From Microvirga thermotolerans (GTDB lineage Bacteria; Pseudomonadota; Alphaproteobacteria; Rhizobiales; Beijerinckiaceae): a DNA stretch of 64,000 nt. The stretch lies in NCBI RefSeq assembly GCF_009363855.1, contig NZ_CP045423.1, forward strand, positions 1,270,001 to 1,334,000. The letters are read 5' to 3'. Shown piece by piece: positions 28,401 to 37,292 of the stretch. The notes beneath the pieces were generated by a model. That model ran no database searches. It worked only from the letters and a program-made list of their open reading frames with translations, and was not told where the DNA came from. A program made the translations under genes and the position numbers. Each line of letters starts with the position of its first letter. Within the stretch, counting starts at the first letter, position 1.

Positions 28401-28941
28401 CCGCCTCGTGGCGGCGGGCGTGGAGCCCGGCGATGCCGGCCGCGTCCTCGAGGATGCGGCGGCGGGCCTGGGGCTTGGCGGAGATGATCTCGCTGATCTG
28501 CCCCTGCCGCACCAGGGCGGGGGAGCGGGCGCCGGTGGCGGCGTCCGCGAAGAGGATCTGCACGTCGCGGGCGCGCACCTCTTTGCCGTTGATCCGGTAG
28601 GTGGAGCCCTCCTCGCGCTCGATCTTGCGCGAGATTTCGAGAAGATCGGCGTCGTTGAAGGCGGCCGGGGCCGTGCGCTCGCTGTTGTCGATGGTGAGCA
28701 TCACCTCGGCGGTGTTGCGCGCCGGCCGGCTGCCCGAGCCGGAGAAGATGACGTCGTCCATGCCCGAGGCGCGCATGTTCTTGTGGGAATTCTCTCCCAT
28801 CACCCAGCGCAGGGCCTCGACCAGGTTGGACTTGCCGCAGCCGTTCGGGCCGACCACGCCGGTGAGGCCCGGCTCGATCAGGAAATCGGTCGGCTCGACG
28901 AAGGTCTTGAACCCGGCGATGCGAAGGCGCGTCAGCTTCAT
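25483..28941 (-). CDS. smc: Chromosome segregation protein SMC
   Basis: The 1152-residue condensin ATPase has Walker A GPNGCGKSN (residues 31-39), long coiled coils rich in Ala/Glu/Arg on both sides of a hinge (about residues 490-640), an LSGGEQALTATALIFAV signature and Walker B CVLDEVDAPLDD near the C-terminus. It compacts and segregates the chromosome with ScpA/B, which are not in the window. It follows the DsbA-like gene on the same strand with a 45-nt gap holding a GC hairpin. Confidence 0.98.
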   Translation of the reverse strand: MKLTRLRIAGFKTFVEPTDFLIEPGLTGVVGPNGCGKSNLVEALRWVMGENSHKNMRASGMDDVIFSGSGSRPARNTAEVMLTIDNSERTAPAAFNDADLLEISRKIEREEGSTYRINGKEVRARDVQILFADAATGARSPALVRQGQISEIISAKPQARRRILEDAAGIAGLHARRHEAELRLKAAEDNLLRVEDVIRELETQVDSLKRQGRQASRYKNLSAEIRRLEALLYAIGFAEAREQAASAERQAAEDLKAVADRTEEQTKAATAQAVAAHAIPPLREAEAKAAAALQRLTHARSELESEERRSKERVTELERHIGDIHRDLARETAQRGDAEATIARLREEEAEIALTTDGADDARTASEERLQAAEAALAEAEAALGALQAQTSDLNARRAALERTIREEMERAARFAAEKERIERDIAALAAPPEDGPSVDDLREEAALAEEAAQNAEEAVIVAREALAAAREGENRLRQPLNEAERRAQRLETEARTLAKLVTSATGDLWPPALDRITVRKGYETALGAALGDDLDASTNPSAPAHWADTGPGEADPALPEGVTPLADLCEAPPPLRRRLRQIGVVSKEDGLRLRGLLRPGQRLVSPEGDLWRWDGFTTAAEAPSPAARRLAEKNRLGDLEREAAAAREESERLRHEAEEALSAVRAAAAHEMQAIESARQARQALDAARTRLAQAERREAELGQRRSALQEALVRLSASESEARERVSDAQSALEDLAPAPDLENRLLEERTRVAERRAAASEARAALQSLVHEAELRRRRREAIAGDIRLWTERAARAARALEDLGERLERAQEEHQRLLEAPDTYLMRRRSLMAEIEEAEARRQEAADRLADAETHLAETDRAARAALEALSAAREARAGSQARHEAAIQRLAEITRAIAENLDTTPAGLIELAGLKEGVELPSQSEIEARLHSLKADRERLGAVNLRAEEELAELETKHGSIAAERDDLVEAIKRLRGAIGSLNREGRERLLAAFDVVNGHFQRLFTTLFGGGTAELTLVDSDDPLEAGLEILARPPGKKPQSMTLLSGGEQALTATALIFAVFLTNPSPICVLDEVDAPLDDANVERYCDLLEEMARSTETRFVVITHNPITMARMDRLFGVTMAERGVSQLVSVDLQSAERILETA

Positions 28942-28956
28942 CGACGCGCCTTTCCG

Positions 28957-28977
28957 CCCCGCCCGGCGGGGGCGGGG
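28957..28977 (-). terminator. GC hairpin between the DsbA-like gene and smc
   Basis: An 8-bp CCCCGCCC / GGGCGGGG stem with a 5-nt loop inside the 45-nt gap. No U-tract follows, so it may only weaken readthrough into smc. Confidence 0.4.
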
Positions 28978-28986
28978 TCAGAGAGC

Positions 28987-29625
28987 TTAGGCTCCCAGCA
29001 AGGGCTTGATGATCTTCTCAAGCTCATCGATCGACATGCTTCCCGGGTGGCGCTGGCCATTGATGAAGAAGGTCGGGGTCGAGTCCACCTTGAACTGCTC
29101 GATGGCCCGGTTCTTCACCGCGTTTACCGCGTCATATAGTTTCTGGTCCCGCAAGCAAGCGTCGAATTTCTCCTGTGAAAAACCGGCCTGCCTCATGATC
29201 TGCCGCAGGGCGTCGAGGGGCTTGTCCACGAAGGCCCAGTTCTTCTGCTGCTCGAAGAGCAGGTCGGTGATCGGGTAGTACTTGTCGTTGCCGTCGCAGC
29301 GGGCGAGCATGAAGCCGGCGGTGGCGAGGGGGTCGAGGGGGAACTCGCGCAGGATGAAGCGCACCTTGCCCGTGTCCACGTAGCGCTTCTTCAGCTCCGG
29401 CCAGGTCTCCTTGTGGAAATGCCCGCAGTGGGAGCAGGTCAGGGAGGCGTATTCGACGATCGTGACCTTCGCGTCGGCCGGGCCGAGGGCGACGTCCCCG
29501 AGGGGACCCTGCACAGCGAGATCCTGGACCGAGACGTTCTGCGCGAAGGCCGGCAGGCTCGTCGCCAGGAAGGCCGCGGCCGCCGCGGTGCCGAGAAGCT
29601 GAAGCGTTTGACGCCGGGTGATCAT
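28987..29625 (-). CDS. DsbA-like periplasmic thiol-disulfide oxidoreductase
   Basis: The 212-residue precursor has a twin-arginine-like signal (TRRQTLQLLG, then a hydrophobic Ala-rich core) and a DsbA/thioredoxin domain with the active site C64-S-H-C67, and the cis-Pro region STPTFFING. It probably catalyses disulfide formation or isomerisation in the periplasm. Start ATG at 29625. It lies 71 nt after the DUF721 gene and 45 nt before smc; this order is familiar from Rhizobiales. Confidence 0.93.
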   Translation of the reverse strand: MITRRQTLQLLGTAAAAAFLATSLPAFAQNVSVQDLAVQGPLGDVALGPADAKVTIVEYASLTCSHCGHFHKETWPELKKRYVDTGKVRFILREFPLDPLATAGFMLARCDGNDKYYPITDLLFEQQKNWAFVDKPLDALRQIMRQAGFSQEKFDACLRDQKLYDAVNAVKNRAIEQFKVDSTPTFFINGQRHPGSMSIDELEKIIKPLLGA

Positions 29626-29696
29626 CTGCAAAGGCTCCGTGAGAATTTTCGTCCTGCGGTAGAGTGAGACGCGGCCTCTGGCAAGCGTCCGGGCCG

Positions 29697-30200
29697 TCAC
29701 GCTTTCGTGCGCGAGCCGACGATGGCCTGCCCGAGGCGGTCGAGCGCCGCCTTCAGGGTTTCGTCCTCGATGGGGCCGACCGCGGCGCTGAGCCGCTTCC
29801 GGTCCGCCTCCGTGAGGGGACGCGGGACCGGGCGGGCCTTCTCGGTCCGCCGGACGGGGCCCTGCTTGAGCACGAGCTTTCCGATGCAGCGCCAGCCGTA
29901 ATAGGTGTTGACCCGGTCGATGACGACGGGGGCGAGATGCTGCATCTCCAGGGCGAAGGCGCTCTCCACCCGCACGACCAGGGTGGCCGGTTCGGGGCGG
30001 GCCTCCGGGTCCGCATGGGGGCCCCTGCGCTTCCACTCGATCCTCAGCGGCTGCGAGAAGCCTGCCAGGCGCTCCCCGACGATCTCGGGCCAGGCGACGA
30101 TCACGTCCGAAGTGGCGAAGCCCTGCGCCGCGAGGCTCGGGCCGAGACACGTGTCGAGGAATTCGGCAAGGGGGCGGGGCCTGGGCCGCGTCTGGCGCAT
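29697..30200 (-). CDS. DUF721 (DciA-like) protein
   Basis: A 167-residue protein with the DUF721 core (LAEFLDTCLGPSLAAQGFATSDVIVAWPEIVGERLAGFSQPLRIEWKR and LVVRVESAFALEMQHLAPVVIDRVNTYYGW), a family that includes DciA, a helicase loader; whether this homologue loads helicase is unknown. ATG at 30200 is the conservative start; a GTG at 30260, directly abutting mutY on the other strand, would add 20 residues. Confidence 0.85.
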   Translation of the reverse strand: MRQTRPRPRPLAEFLDTCLGPSLAAQGFATSDVIVAWPEIVGERLAGFSQPLRIEWKRRGPHADPEARPEPATLVVRVESAFALEMQHLAPVVIDRVNTYYGWRCIGKLVLKQGPVRRTEKARPVPRPLTEADRKRLSAAVGPIEDETLKAALDRLGQAIVGSRTKA

Positions 30201-30260
30201 GTTGATTTCGATCCGAAAGGCGCGTTGGAATATTCCGTCAGGACGGTTATTCCACGCCAC

Positions 30261-31400
30261 ATGTTAACGTCCGCCGCGCGCGTCACCAAGCCCGATCCTG
30301 CCGACCTGCTCGCCTGGTACGACCGGCACCGGCGCGACCTGCCGTGGCGCGCCGGTGCGGGAGAGGCGGCCGATCCCTACCGGGTGTGGCTGTCCGAGAT
30401 CATGCTTCAGCAGACCACCGTCACGGCGGTCAGGCCGTTCTACGAGGCGTTCCTGAAGCGCTTTCCCAGCGTCGCGGCCCTGGCGGAGGCGCCTGCCGAT
30501 TCGGTCATGCAGGCCTGGGCCGGGCTCGGCTACTACTCCCGCGCCCGCAACCTCCATGCCTGCGCGAAGGCGGTGGTCGAGCGGCACGGGGGCCGTTTTC
30601 CCGAAACCGAGGACGAACTCCTGAAGCTTCCGGGCATCGGCGCCTACACGGCGGCGGCGGTCGCCGCCATCGCCTTCGGCCGGCGGGCCGCGGCGGTGGA
30701 CGGCAACGTGGAGCGGGTCGTCTCCCGGCTCTTTTCCGTCGAGGAGCCCCTGCCGAAGGCCAGGCCCCTGATCCGGACCCTCACCCTCGATCTCGTCCCG
30801 GACGGCCGGCCGGGGGACTTCGCGCAGGCGCTCATGGACCTGGGGGCCACGATCTGCACGCCGAAGCGCCCGGCCTGCGCCCTCTGTCCCTGGATGGTTC
30901 CCTGCAAGGCGCGCGCCGAGGGGCTGCAGGAGGCCTATCCGAAGAAGCTCAGGAGGGAGGCCGGACAGCTCCGGCGCGGGGCCGCCTTCGTGGTGCTGCG
31001 CGCCGACGACAGCATCCTCCTGCGCACCCGCCCGGCGCAGGGTCTCCTGGGCGGCATGGCGGAGACGCCCACGAGCCCGTGGGAGCCCGGATACGAGCCC
31101 GCCCGGGCCGTGCTGGACGCGCCCATCGAGGCCCGGTGGCAGCGCCTGCCGGGGACGGTGCGCCACGTGTTCACGCACTTCCCCCTCGAGCTGACCGTGC
31201 TCTTCGCGAAGGTCCCGCGGGACACGCCGGCGCCGGACGACATGCGCTGGACGCCGCGCCGCGCGCTTTCCGGAGAGGCCCTGCCGGGCGTCATGAAGAA
31301 GGTGATCGCCCATGCCCTCGGCGGGGCCGCGCCCCTCGGCAAGGGAGAGAAGGACGGAACGCGCAAGGGACGCCCGGGACGAGGGCCTCAGGCGTCCTGA
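30261..31400 (+). CDS. mutY: A/G-specific adenine DNA glycosylase MutY
   Basis: Removes adenine mispaired with 8-oxoguanine. The 379-residue protein has the catalytic Glu in SEIMLQQT (E46), the helix-hairpin-helix LPGIGAYTA (about 123-131) with catalytic Asp D147, the 4Fe-4S cysteines C199-X6-C206-X2-C209-X5-C215, and a C-terminal NUDIX-like 8-oxoG recognition domain (RGAAFVVLRADD onward). The ATG at 30261 begins the match; its 3' end overlaps the convergent LysR gene by 13 nt. Confidence 0.97.
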   Translation: MLTSAARVTKPDPADLLAWYDRHRRDLPWRAGAGEAADPYRVWLSEIMLQQTTVTAVRPFYEAFLKRFPSVAALAEAPADSVMQAWAGLGYYSRARNLHACAKAVVERHGGRFPETEDELLKLPGIGAYTAAAVAAIAFGRRAAAVDGNVERVVSRLFSVEEPLPKARPLIRTLTLDLVPDGRPGDFAQALMDLGATICTPKRPACALCPWMVPCKARAEGLQEAYPKKLRREAGQLRRGAAFVVLRADDSILLRTRPAQGLLGGMAETPTSPWEPGYEPARAVLDAPIEARWQRLPGTVRHVFTHFPLELTVLFAKVPRDTPAPDDMRWTPRRALSGEALPGVMKKVIAHALGGAAPLGKGEKDGTRKGRPGRGPQAS

Positions 31401-32293
31401 CGGGTTCCGGCGAGGGCGTGGCGCTCGCGCCTGAAGAGGTCGACCAGGGCCGCCGAGACCCTGGCGACGCTCTCGCGGTTGCGCCCCCGCCTGTGGGTGA
31501 CGAGGAAGATGTCCTCGACCATCTCCTCCGTCGGGTCCGCCACCCGCACGAGATCGGGATCGGCGTCGCCCAGCCAGCAGGGCAGGACGGCGGCGCCGAG
31601 GCCCGCCTTCGCGGCCTGGTAGCGGATCGGCACGTCGCCGATCCGCGCCGCAATGGGACGGCCGGCGGCATAGCGGACGATGAAGGCGGCCTGCCGGGAC
31701 AGGTTCGGGTCCTCCGGCGGCACGATCACGGCGGAGACGTCGGGAGTGCGGGCATAGATCGCGAAGGCGATGCGCCCGATCCGGCGGACGATCAGGTCCT
31801 CCTCCTCGGGCATCCGGCGCATGCGCAGGGCGATGTCGGCCTCCGCCGCGGCGAGGTCCGCCTTGCGGCGCATGGGAATGTAGGCGATCTCCGCCGGAGC
31901 CGTGGCCTGCGCGAGGCTCGCCGCGTGGTGCGACAGGAACATGGTCACCGACATGGTGGCGGTGAGGCGCACCGGGGCGGCCGGATCGGGACGGTAGGCG
32001 GCGGCGAGCTTCGGCACGGCGCGCGCCGCTTCGGCCATGGGCGAGGCCGCCTCCAGCACCGCCCGCCCGGCCTCGGTGAGGACGAGGCTGTTGGGGCCGC
32101 GCTGGAACAGGTCCACACCGAGGCATTCCTCGAGGGCGCGGACCCGGCGGGCGATGGTGGGCTGGCTCTGCCCGAGCGCCCGCCCGGCGCCGTTCATCGA
32201 TCCATGAGCCACCACAGCCAGGAAGATCCTGAGGTCGTCCCAGGACGGTTCCGCCCGGGCGTGCCGGGATGGGTCGAGAGAAGCAGTATCCAT
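31388..32293 (-). CDS. LysR-family transcriptional regulator
   Basis: The 301-residue protein has an N-terminal winged helix-turn-helix (about residues 17-76; FLAVVAHGSMNGAGRALGQSQPTIARRVRALEE) and a periplasmic-binding-like effector domain. The target is unknown. Its convergent 3' end overlaps mutY by 13 nt; upstream is an extragenic repeat element. Confidence 0.93.
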   Translation of the reverse strand: MDTASLDPSRHARAEPSWDDLRIFLAVVAHGSMNGAGRALGQSQPTIARRVRALEECLGVDLFQRGPNSLVLTEAGRAVLEAASPMAEAARAVPKLAAAYRPDPAAPVRLTATMSVTMFLSHHAASLAQATAPAEIAYIPMRRKADLAAAEADIALRMRRMPEEEDLIVRRIGRIAFAIYARTPDVSAVIVPPEDPNLSRQAAFIVRYAAGRPIAARIGDVPIRYQAAKAGLGAAVLPCWLGDADPDLVRVADPTEEMVEDIFLVTHRRGRNRESVARVSAALVDLFRRERHALAGTRQDA

Positions 32294-32327
32294 GAGACGA
32301 GATTAAAGCCGTTCTGGCGCGGCGGCA

Positions 32328-32454
32328 TAGAGCATTTTCAGGAGAAGTGGGAACCGGTTTTCGCTGACGCGGCCCTCCGGGTCCGTCCGAAAATGCGGCA
32401 AACCAAGAGCTTCGGAGCGGAGTGCGATTCCATGGGAACGCAACCCGCTTTAGG
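32328..32454 (+). repeat. Rhizobiales-type extragenic palindromic repeat
   Basis: The segment starts TAGAGCATTTTCAGG and contains GTGGGAACCGGTTTTC, a reciprocal GAAAATGCGGCAAA and AAGAGCTTCGGAGCG, ending near CCCGCTTTAGG; a paired structure is obvious (GCATTTTC / GAAAATGC). This matches a repeat family I recall from many Rhizobiales intergenic regions. The central loop holds an extra GC-rich hairpin. Confidence 0.75.
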
Positions 32455-32568
32455 GGCGCATCTCCGGTGGCGCGTTCGTCCGCCAGCATCGGATATCGCG
32501 GGGCCGGGATCGGTCCCCCAGGATCGTGTGGGCCGTCTTCATCCGTGAAGAGGGCCGCCCCCCTCCGC

Positions 32569-33318
32569 TCAAGCGGCCGAAGGCATCCGCCCCGTCCGCA
32601 GGGCGAAGGCCCATTCGGGGCGCCCGTTCCGCTCGGCGCGGGCCGCGGCCTTTCCGTGGTCGTAGGAGACGGCGACGAAGTGCACGTCGGTTTCGCCGTC
32701 CGGCAGCAGGTCGAGCACCGCGTAGCGCGCGTGCGGCGTGCCGGATTCGGACACGATGGGAGGATCGTTCGAGACCTCCACGGCCGGGCAGCCCACGCTG
32801 CCCGGATTGACGACGAGGGTGCCGCCCGTCAGGCGCACGAGGTCCGGGCGGTGGCTGTGCCCGCACAGGACGATCCTCGCCGGGACGTCTCCCAGGGCCC
32901 TTTCGATGTCGTGCGTGCGTCCGCGGACGAGGCGCCCCGACTCGATCGCGTCGATGAGGAAGGTGTTGTCGTCGTGCGGCGTGCCGTGGCAGGCGAGAAG
33001 CCCCGGAGCGGCGAGGGCGGTGGCGGGGAGGTCGCGCAGCCGCTCGATCTGGCGGGGCGCGAGGTTCTCGTAGGCGAAGGAGTCCGACGGCCCCATCTCG
33101 CTCACGTCGAGGCATGCCACCTGCCGCTCGTGGTTGCCGCGGATCGTGATCGCGTCGAGCCCTTCGAGGAGCTCCATGGTTTCCCGCGGCCAGAGCGGGC
33201 CGGAAACGCAGTCGCCGAGATTGACGACCCGGTCCGGGCGGCGCTTCTCCAGGTCCGCGAGGACGGCCTCGAGGGCGGGCAGGTTGCCGTGGATGTCGGA
33301 GATGACCGCGATCTTCAT
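32569..33318 (-). CDS. Metallophosphoesterase, YfcE-like
   Basis: The 249-residue protein has the calcineurin-type motifs DIHGN (residues 8-12), GDCVSG (D36 region), GNHE (about 61-64), LACHGTPH and GHSHRPD. This set binds two metals and hydrolyses phosphodiesters or monoesters; substrates of these single-domain enzymes are poorly defined. It lies 75 nt after ccrM, past a terminator. Confidence 0.92.
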   Translation of the reverse strand: MKIAVISDIHGNLPALEAVLADLEKRRPDRVVNLGDCVSGPLWPRETMELLEGLDAITIRGNHERQVACLDVSEMGPSDSFAYENLAPRQIERLRDLPATALAAPGLLACHGTPHDDNTFLIDAIESGRLVRGRTHDIERALGDVPARIVLCGHSHRPDLVRLTGGTLVVNPGSVGCPAVEVSNDPPIVSESGTPHARYAVLDLLPDGETDVHFVAVSYDHGKAAARAERNGRPEWAFALRTGRMPSAA

Positions 33319-33340
33319 CGGTGCGCCTTCTGAAATGAAA

Positions 33341-33362
33341 ATCCCCGGCGGGGGCCGGGGAT
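33341..33362 (-). terminator. Terminator after ccrM
   Basis: A 9-bp stem (ATCCCCGGC / GCCGGGGAT) with a GGGG loop; on the minus strand it is followed by TTTTCATTT, 31 nt past the ccrM stop. Confidence 0.75.
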
Positions 33363-33392
33363 CCTATCCGGTCCCGATGTCGGGCGAAACGG

Positions 33393-34592
<1,200 letters not shown>

Positions 34593-34744
34593 TCACCGGT
34601 TACGCAACTGACAATCCGGATCATGAGGCGTCAGGGTAAAGACGAAGTTTCCAAGCGCGAAAAAAGGCGTCCCGTTTCAGGTCGGCAATTTCTGCCTACG
34701 TATTGAATTCATTGGGTTTTTTCGTTAACGGCGATTAAGGTCGG

Positions 34745-35386
34745 TTACAGGTCGAGTAACCCTTGGCGCAGGGGCGCGAAACTCATCCGGTGGAACGGGC
34801 AGGGGCCCTCGCTCGCGAGCACCGAAAGATGCGTCTTCGTGCTGTAGCCGGCGTTCGTCGCGAATCCGTAGGCCGGGTAGCTGCCGTGGAGCCGGGCCAT
34901 CAGCCTGTCGCGGATCACCTTGGCGACGATGGAGGCGGCGGCGATGGAGGCGATCCGCGAATCGCCCTTCACGATGGCCTCCACGGAGCAGGGCAGGTCG
35001 GGCGGGTCGTTGCCGTCGACGAGGGCCATGTCGGGCGTGCAGGGCAGCGCCGCGAGCGCCCGGCACATGGCCTGGAGCGAGGCCCTGCGGATGTTGATGG
35101 CGTCGATCTCCGCGTGCGACACTGACGCGACGCCCACCTGCGCGGTTGCGAGGATCTCGGCGAAGAGGGCCTCGCGCTTCTGCGCCGTCAGCGCCTTCGA
35201 ATCGGCGAGTCCGGACGGGACGTTCTCCAGATCGAGCACCACCGCCGCCGCGACCACGGGCCCCGCCAGCGGCCCGCGCCCCACCTCGTCGAGCCCCGCG
35301 ATGCAGCGGAAGCCGGCGGCGCGGGCGGAAAGCTCGCGGTCGAGGCCGAGGCCCTTACCTTCGGATGTGCGAATCGCTGCGGTCAT
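34745..35386 (-). CDS. rnhB: Ribonuclease HII
   Basis: Removes ribonucleotides from DNA-RNA hybrids. The 213-residue protein shows GLDEVGRGPLAGPVVAAAV (D33, E34 catalytic), LADSKALTAQKREAL and the DGND(P)P segment, with IVAKVIRDRLM and the C-terminal active-site Asp/Glu region GFATNAGYSTKTH. ATG at 35386 precedes the family start. Confidence 0.96.
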   Translation of the reverse strand: MTAAIRTSEGKGLGLDRELSARAAGFRCIAGLDEVGRGPLAGPVVAAAVVLDLENVPSGLADSKALTAQKREALFAEILATAQVGVASVSHAEIDAINIRRASLQAMCRALAALPCTPDMALVDGNDPPDLPCSVEAIVKGDSRIASIAAASIVAKVIRDRLMARLHGSYPAYGFATNAGYSTKTHLSVLASEGPCPFHRMSFAPLRQGLLDL

Positions 35387-35484
35387 GACGGCATCAAAGC
35401 GGGAACGTCGTTTCTTTGACAGTCTGTCGAATGTCGCGTTGCGCTTGCTTGCGGTGCCATGCCTTCCGAAGGCCTGCGCTGCTT

Positions 35485-36666
35485 TCAGAACAACGACAGC
35501 TGCCCCGTATCCTTCGCCGGCGGGGTGAACAGGTCCGTGCGCAGCTTCCAGACGCGCTTGTTGAGGCCGAGCCGCTCGGCGGCGGTCTCGAACCGGCGGC
35601 CGATCATCCAGGCATAGGGGCCGATGCCGGTCTGGCGCGTGCCCCACCGGGCGTCGTAGTCCTTGCCGCCGCGCGCCTCCTGCAGGAGCGAGAACACGTG
35701 GTTGAGCTTGTCCGGGTAGTGCTCCACCAGCCAGTCGCGCATGAGGTCCTTGAGGTCGTGCGGCAGGCGCAGCAGCACGTAGCCCGCCTCCTGCGCGCCC
35801 GCCATGTGCGCCGCCTTCAGGATCGCCTCGATCTCGTGGTCGTTGATCGCCGGGATGATCGGCGCCACCAGCACGGCGACCGGAATGCCCGCCTCCGAGA
35901 GCCTGCGCACCGTCTCCAGCCGCTTGGCGGGGGAGGCGGCGCGGGGCTCCATCCGGCGGGCGAGCTTCGGGTCGAGGGTCGTGATCGAGATCGCCACCTT
36001 GGCGAGTTGCCGGTCGGCCATGCGGGCCAGGATGTCGATGTCGCGGGTCACGAGGGCGGACTTCGTGACGATCCCCACCGGATGGTTCGCCCGGTCCAGC
36101 ACCTCCAGGATGCCGCGGGTGATGCGGAAGCGGCGCTCCACCGGCTGATAGGGATCGGTGTTCGAGCCGAGCGCGATCACCTTCGGCTCGTAGGAGGGGG
36201 CGCGCAGCTCCTTCTCCAGAAGGTCCGGCGCACCGGGCTTCGCGAAGATCTTGGTCTCGAAGTCGAGCCCGGAGGACAGGCCCTGGTAGGCGTGGGTCGG
36301 CCGCGCGAAGCAATAGGCGCAGCCGTGCTCGCAGCCGCGATAGGGATTGATGGAGCGGTCGTAGCCGATGTCGGGCGAATCGTTTCGCGTGATGATCGTG
36401 CGCGGCTTCTCGACGATCACCTCGGTCGGCAGCGGGGGAAGCTCCTCCTCGAGGTCCCAGCCGTCGTCGAAGGCCTCGCGCCGGGCGGGCTCGTAGCGTC
36501 CCGTCGGGTTCGACACGGAGCCGCGCCCGCGCCGCCGCTCGCCCTCGACCCGGTAGGCCGGGTCCTCCATCCGGCGCCGTGCGGCTTCCGCGGCCTCGAT
36601 GGGGGAGCGGGAGACCGGCCGGGACAGGACGGGATCGCGGGGTGTTTCCCTGAAGCGGATGGTCAT
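35485..36666 (-). CDS. PA0069-family (SplB-like) radical SAM protein
   Basis: A 393-residue radical SAM protein with the CxxxCxxC cluster in GCEHGCAYCFARPTHAYQGL (C112, C116, C119), and DPYQPVERRFRITRGILEVL plus GLDFETKIFAKP, all hallmarks of the PA0069 family. These are related to spore photoproduct lyase, and activity is unknown, though DNA or nucleotide repair is a fair guess. ATG at 36666 is preferred over an upstream TTG. Two tandem GTTC-N7-GTTC boxes lie 27 nt upstream, suggesting LexA control. Confidence 0.9.
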   Translation of the reverse strand: MTIRFRETPRDPVLSRPVSRSPIEAAEAARRRMEDPAYRVEGERRRGRGSVSNPTGRYEPARREAFDDGWDLEEELPPLPTEVIVEKPRTIITRNDSPDIGYDRSINPYRGCEHGCAYCFARPTHAYQGLSSGLDFETKIFAKPGAPDLLEKELRAPSYEPKVIALGSNTDPYQPVERRFRITRGILEVLDRANHPVGIVTKSALVTRDIDILARMADRQLAKVAISITTLDPKLARRMEPRAASPAKRLETVRRLSEAGIPVAVLVAPIIPAINDHEIEAILKAAHMAGAQEAGYVLLRLPHDLKDLMRDWLVEHYPDKLNHVFSLLQEARGGKDYDARWGTRQTGIGPYAWMIGRRFETAAERLGLNKRVWKLRTDLFTPPAKDTGQLSLF

Positions 36667-36693
36667 GGCAGCCTCGAGCGAATCCGGCGATGA

Positions 36694-36726
36694 GAACGTT
36701 TTAGGAACAAAGAACAAAAATGGAAC
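36694..36726 (-). promoter_or_regulatory. Tandem LexA-type SOS boxes
   Basis: Read on the plus strand: GAAC (36694-36697), 7 nt, GAAC (36705-36708), 3 nt, GAAC (36712-36715), 7 nt, GAAC (36723-36726). Each N7 pair is the alphaproteobacterial LexA operator (GTTC-N7-GTTC on the other strand). The block begins 27 nt upstream of the radical SAM start codon and 55 nt before the rightward glycosyltransferase-like gene. Confidence 0.8.
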
Positions 36727-36781
36727 GAGATCAAGTCATCTTCGTGGCGACTCCGGCCGCGAAGGGGGATAGGGTGCCCGC

Positions 36782-37285
36782 ATGATCACGGTTCTCGTCC
36801 GCGCGCGGCGGGGCCCCGAGGCCCTGGCCGTCACCCTGAGCGCCCTCGTTCCCGCCGTTGCGGCGGGCCTGGTGGGCGATGCCGTCGTGCTGTCGGAGAG
36901 CCCGGACCGCGCCGTCGAGCGGGTGGCGGACGCCGCCGGGGCGACCCTGATCGCCGGGCATGGCGCTTCCTGGCGGGAGGGGGCGCGGGTCGCGCGCCAC
37001 GAATGGCTCCTGTGCCTCGACGACGGGGACGTGCCGGAGGAGGGATGGATCCGGGTTCTCGAACGGTTCGTGGCGCTCGGCCCGCGGGCGGGCCGGCTCG
37101 GGCGCCTGCGCCGCCGGCATCCGGGAATCCTGCCGGGTCTTCGCGACCTCGTGCGCGGGCTTGCTCGCCGGGGCGAGGTGCGGGCGGGCGACCTCGTCCA
37201 CAGGCGGGTCCTGCTGGAAGGGCAGCGCCCCGGCCGGCCCGTGCGGATCGCGGCCGCCGTCGCCCGCGATCCGGCCTTCGGGTGA
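36782..37285 (+). CDS. Short glycosyltransferase-like protein
   Basis: The 167-residue protein resembles the beginning of family 2 glycosyltransferases: ITVLVRARRGPEALAVTLSALVPAVAAGLVGDAVVLSES and a DDGDVPEEGW (DxD-like) motif at about residues 80-89. It lacks the longer C-terminal half of typical GT2 enzymes, so it may be inactive or a specialised small form. Homologues of this size occur in Methylobacterium-like genomes. It faces moaB (convergent, 7 nt apart). Confidence 0.72.
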   Translation: MITVLVRARRGPEALAVTLSALVPAVAAGLVGDAVVLSESPDRAVERVADAAGATLIAGHGASWREGARVARHEWLLCLDDGDVPEEGWIRVLERFVALGPRAGRLGRLRRRHPGILPGLRDLVRGLARRGEVRAGDLVHRRVLLEGQRPGRPVRIAAAVARDPAFG

Positions 37286-37292
37286 GGGGCGG

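Noticed and set aside
25603-29139. Plus-strand open frame of over 1100 codons opposite smc
   Set aside because: It mirrors the coiled-coil coding of smc in the complementary frame, is Gly/Leu/Arg-rich without any motif, and has no ribosome binding site.
34725-34738. TTAA pair upstream of ccrM as a CtrA binding site
   Set aside because: The spacing is 6 nt (TTAA 34725-34728, TTAA 34735-34738) whereas the full CtrA box has 7, and the site lies about 140 nt from the ccrM start next to the rnhB stop; no GANTC was found in the gap either.
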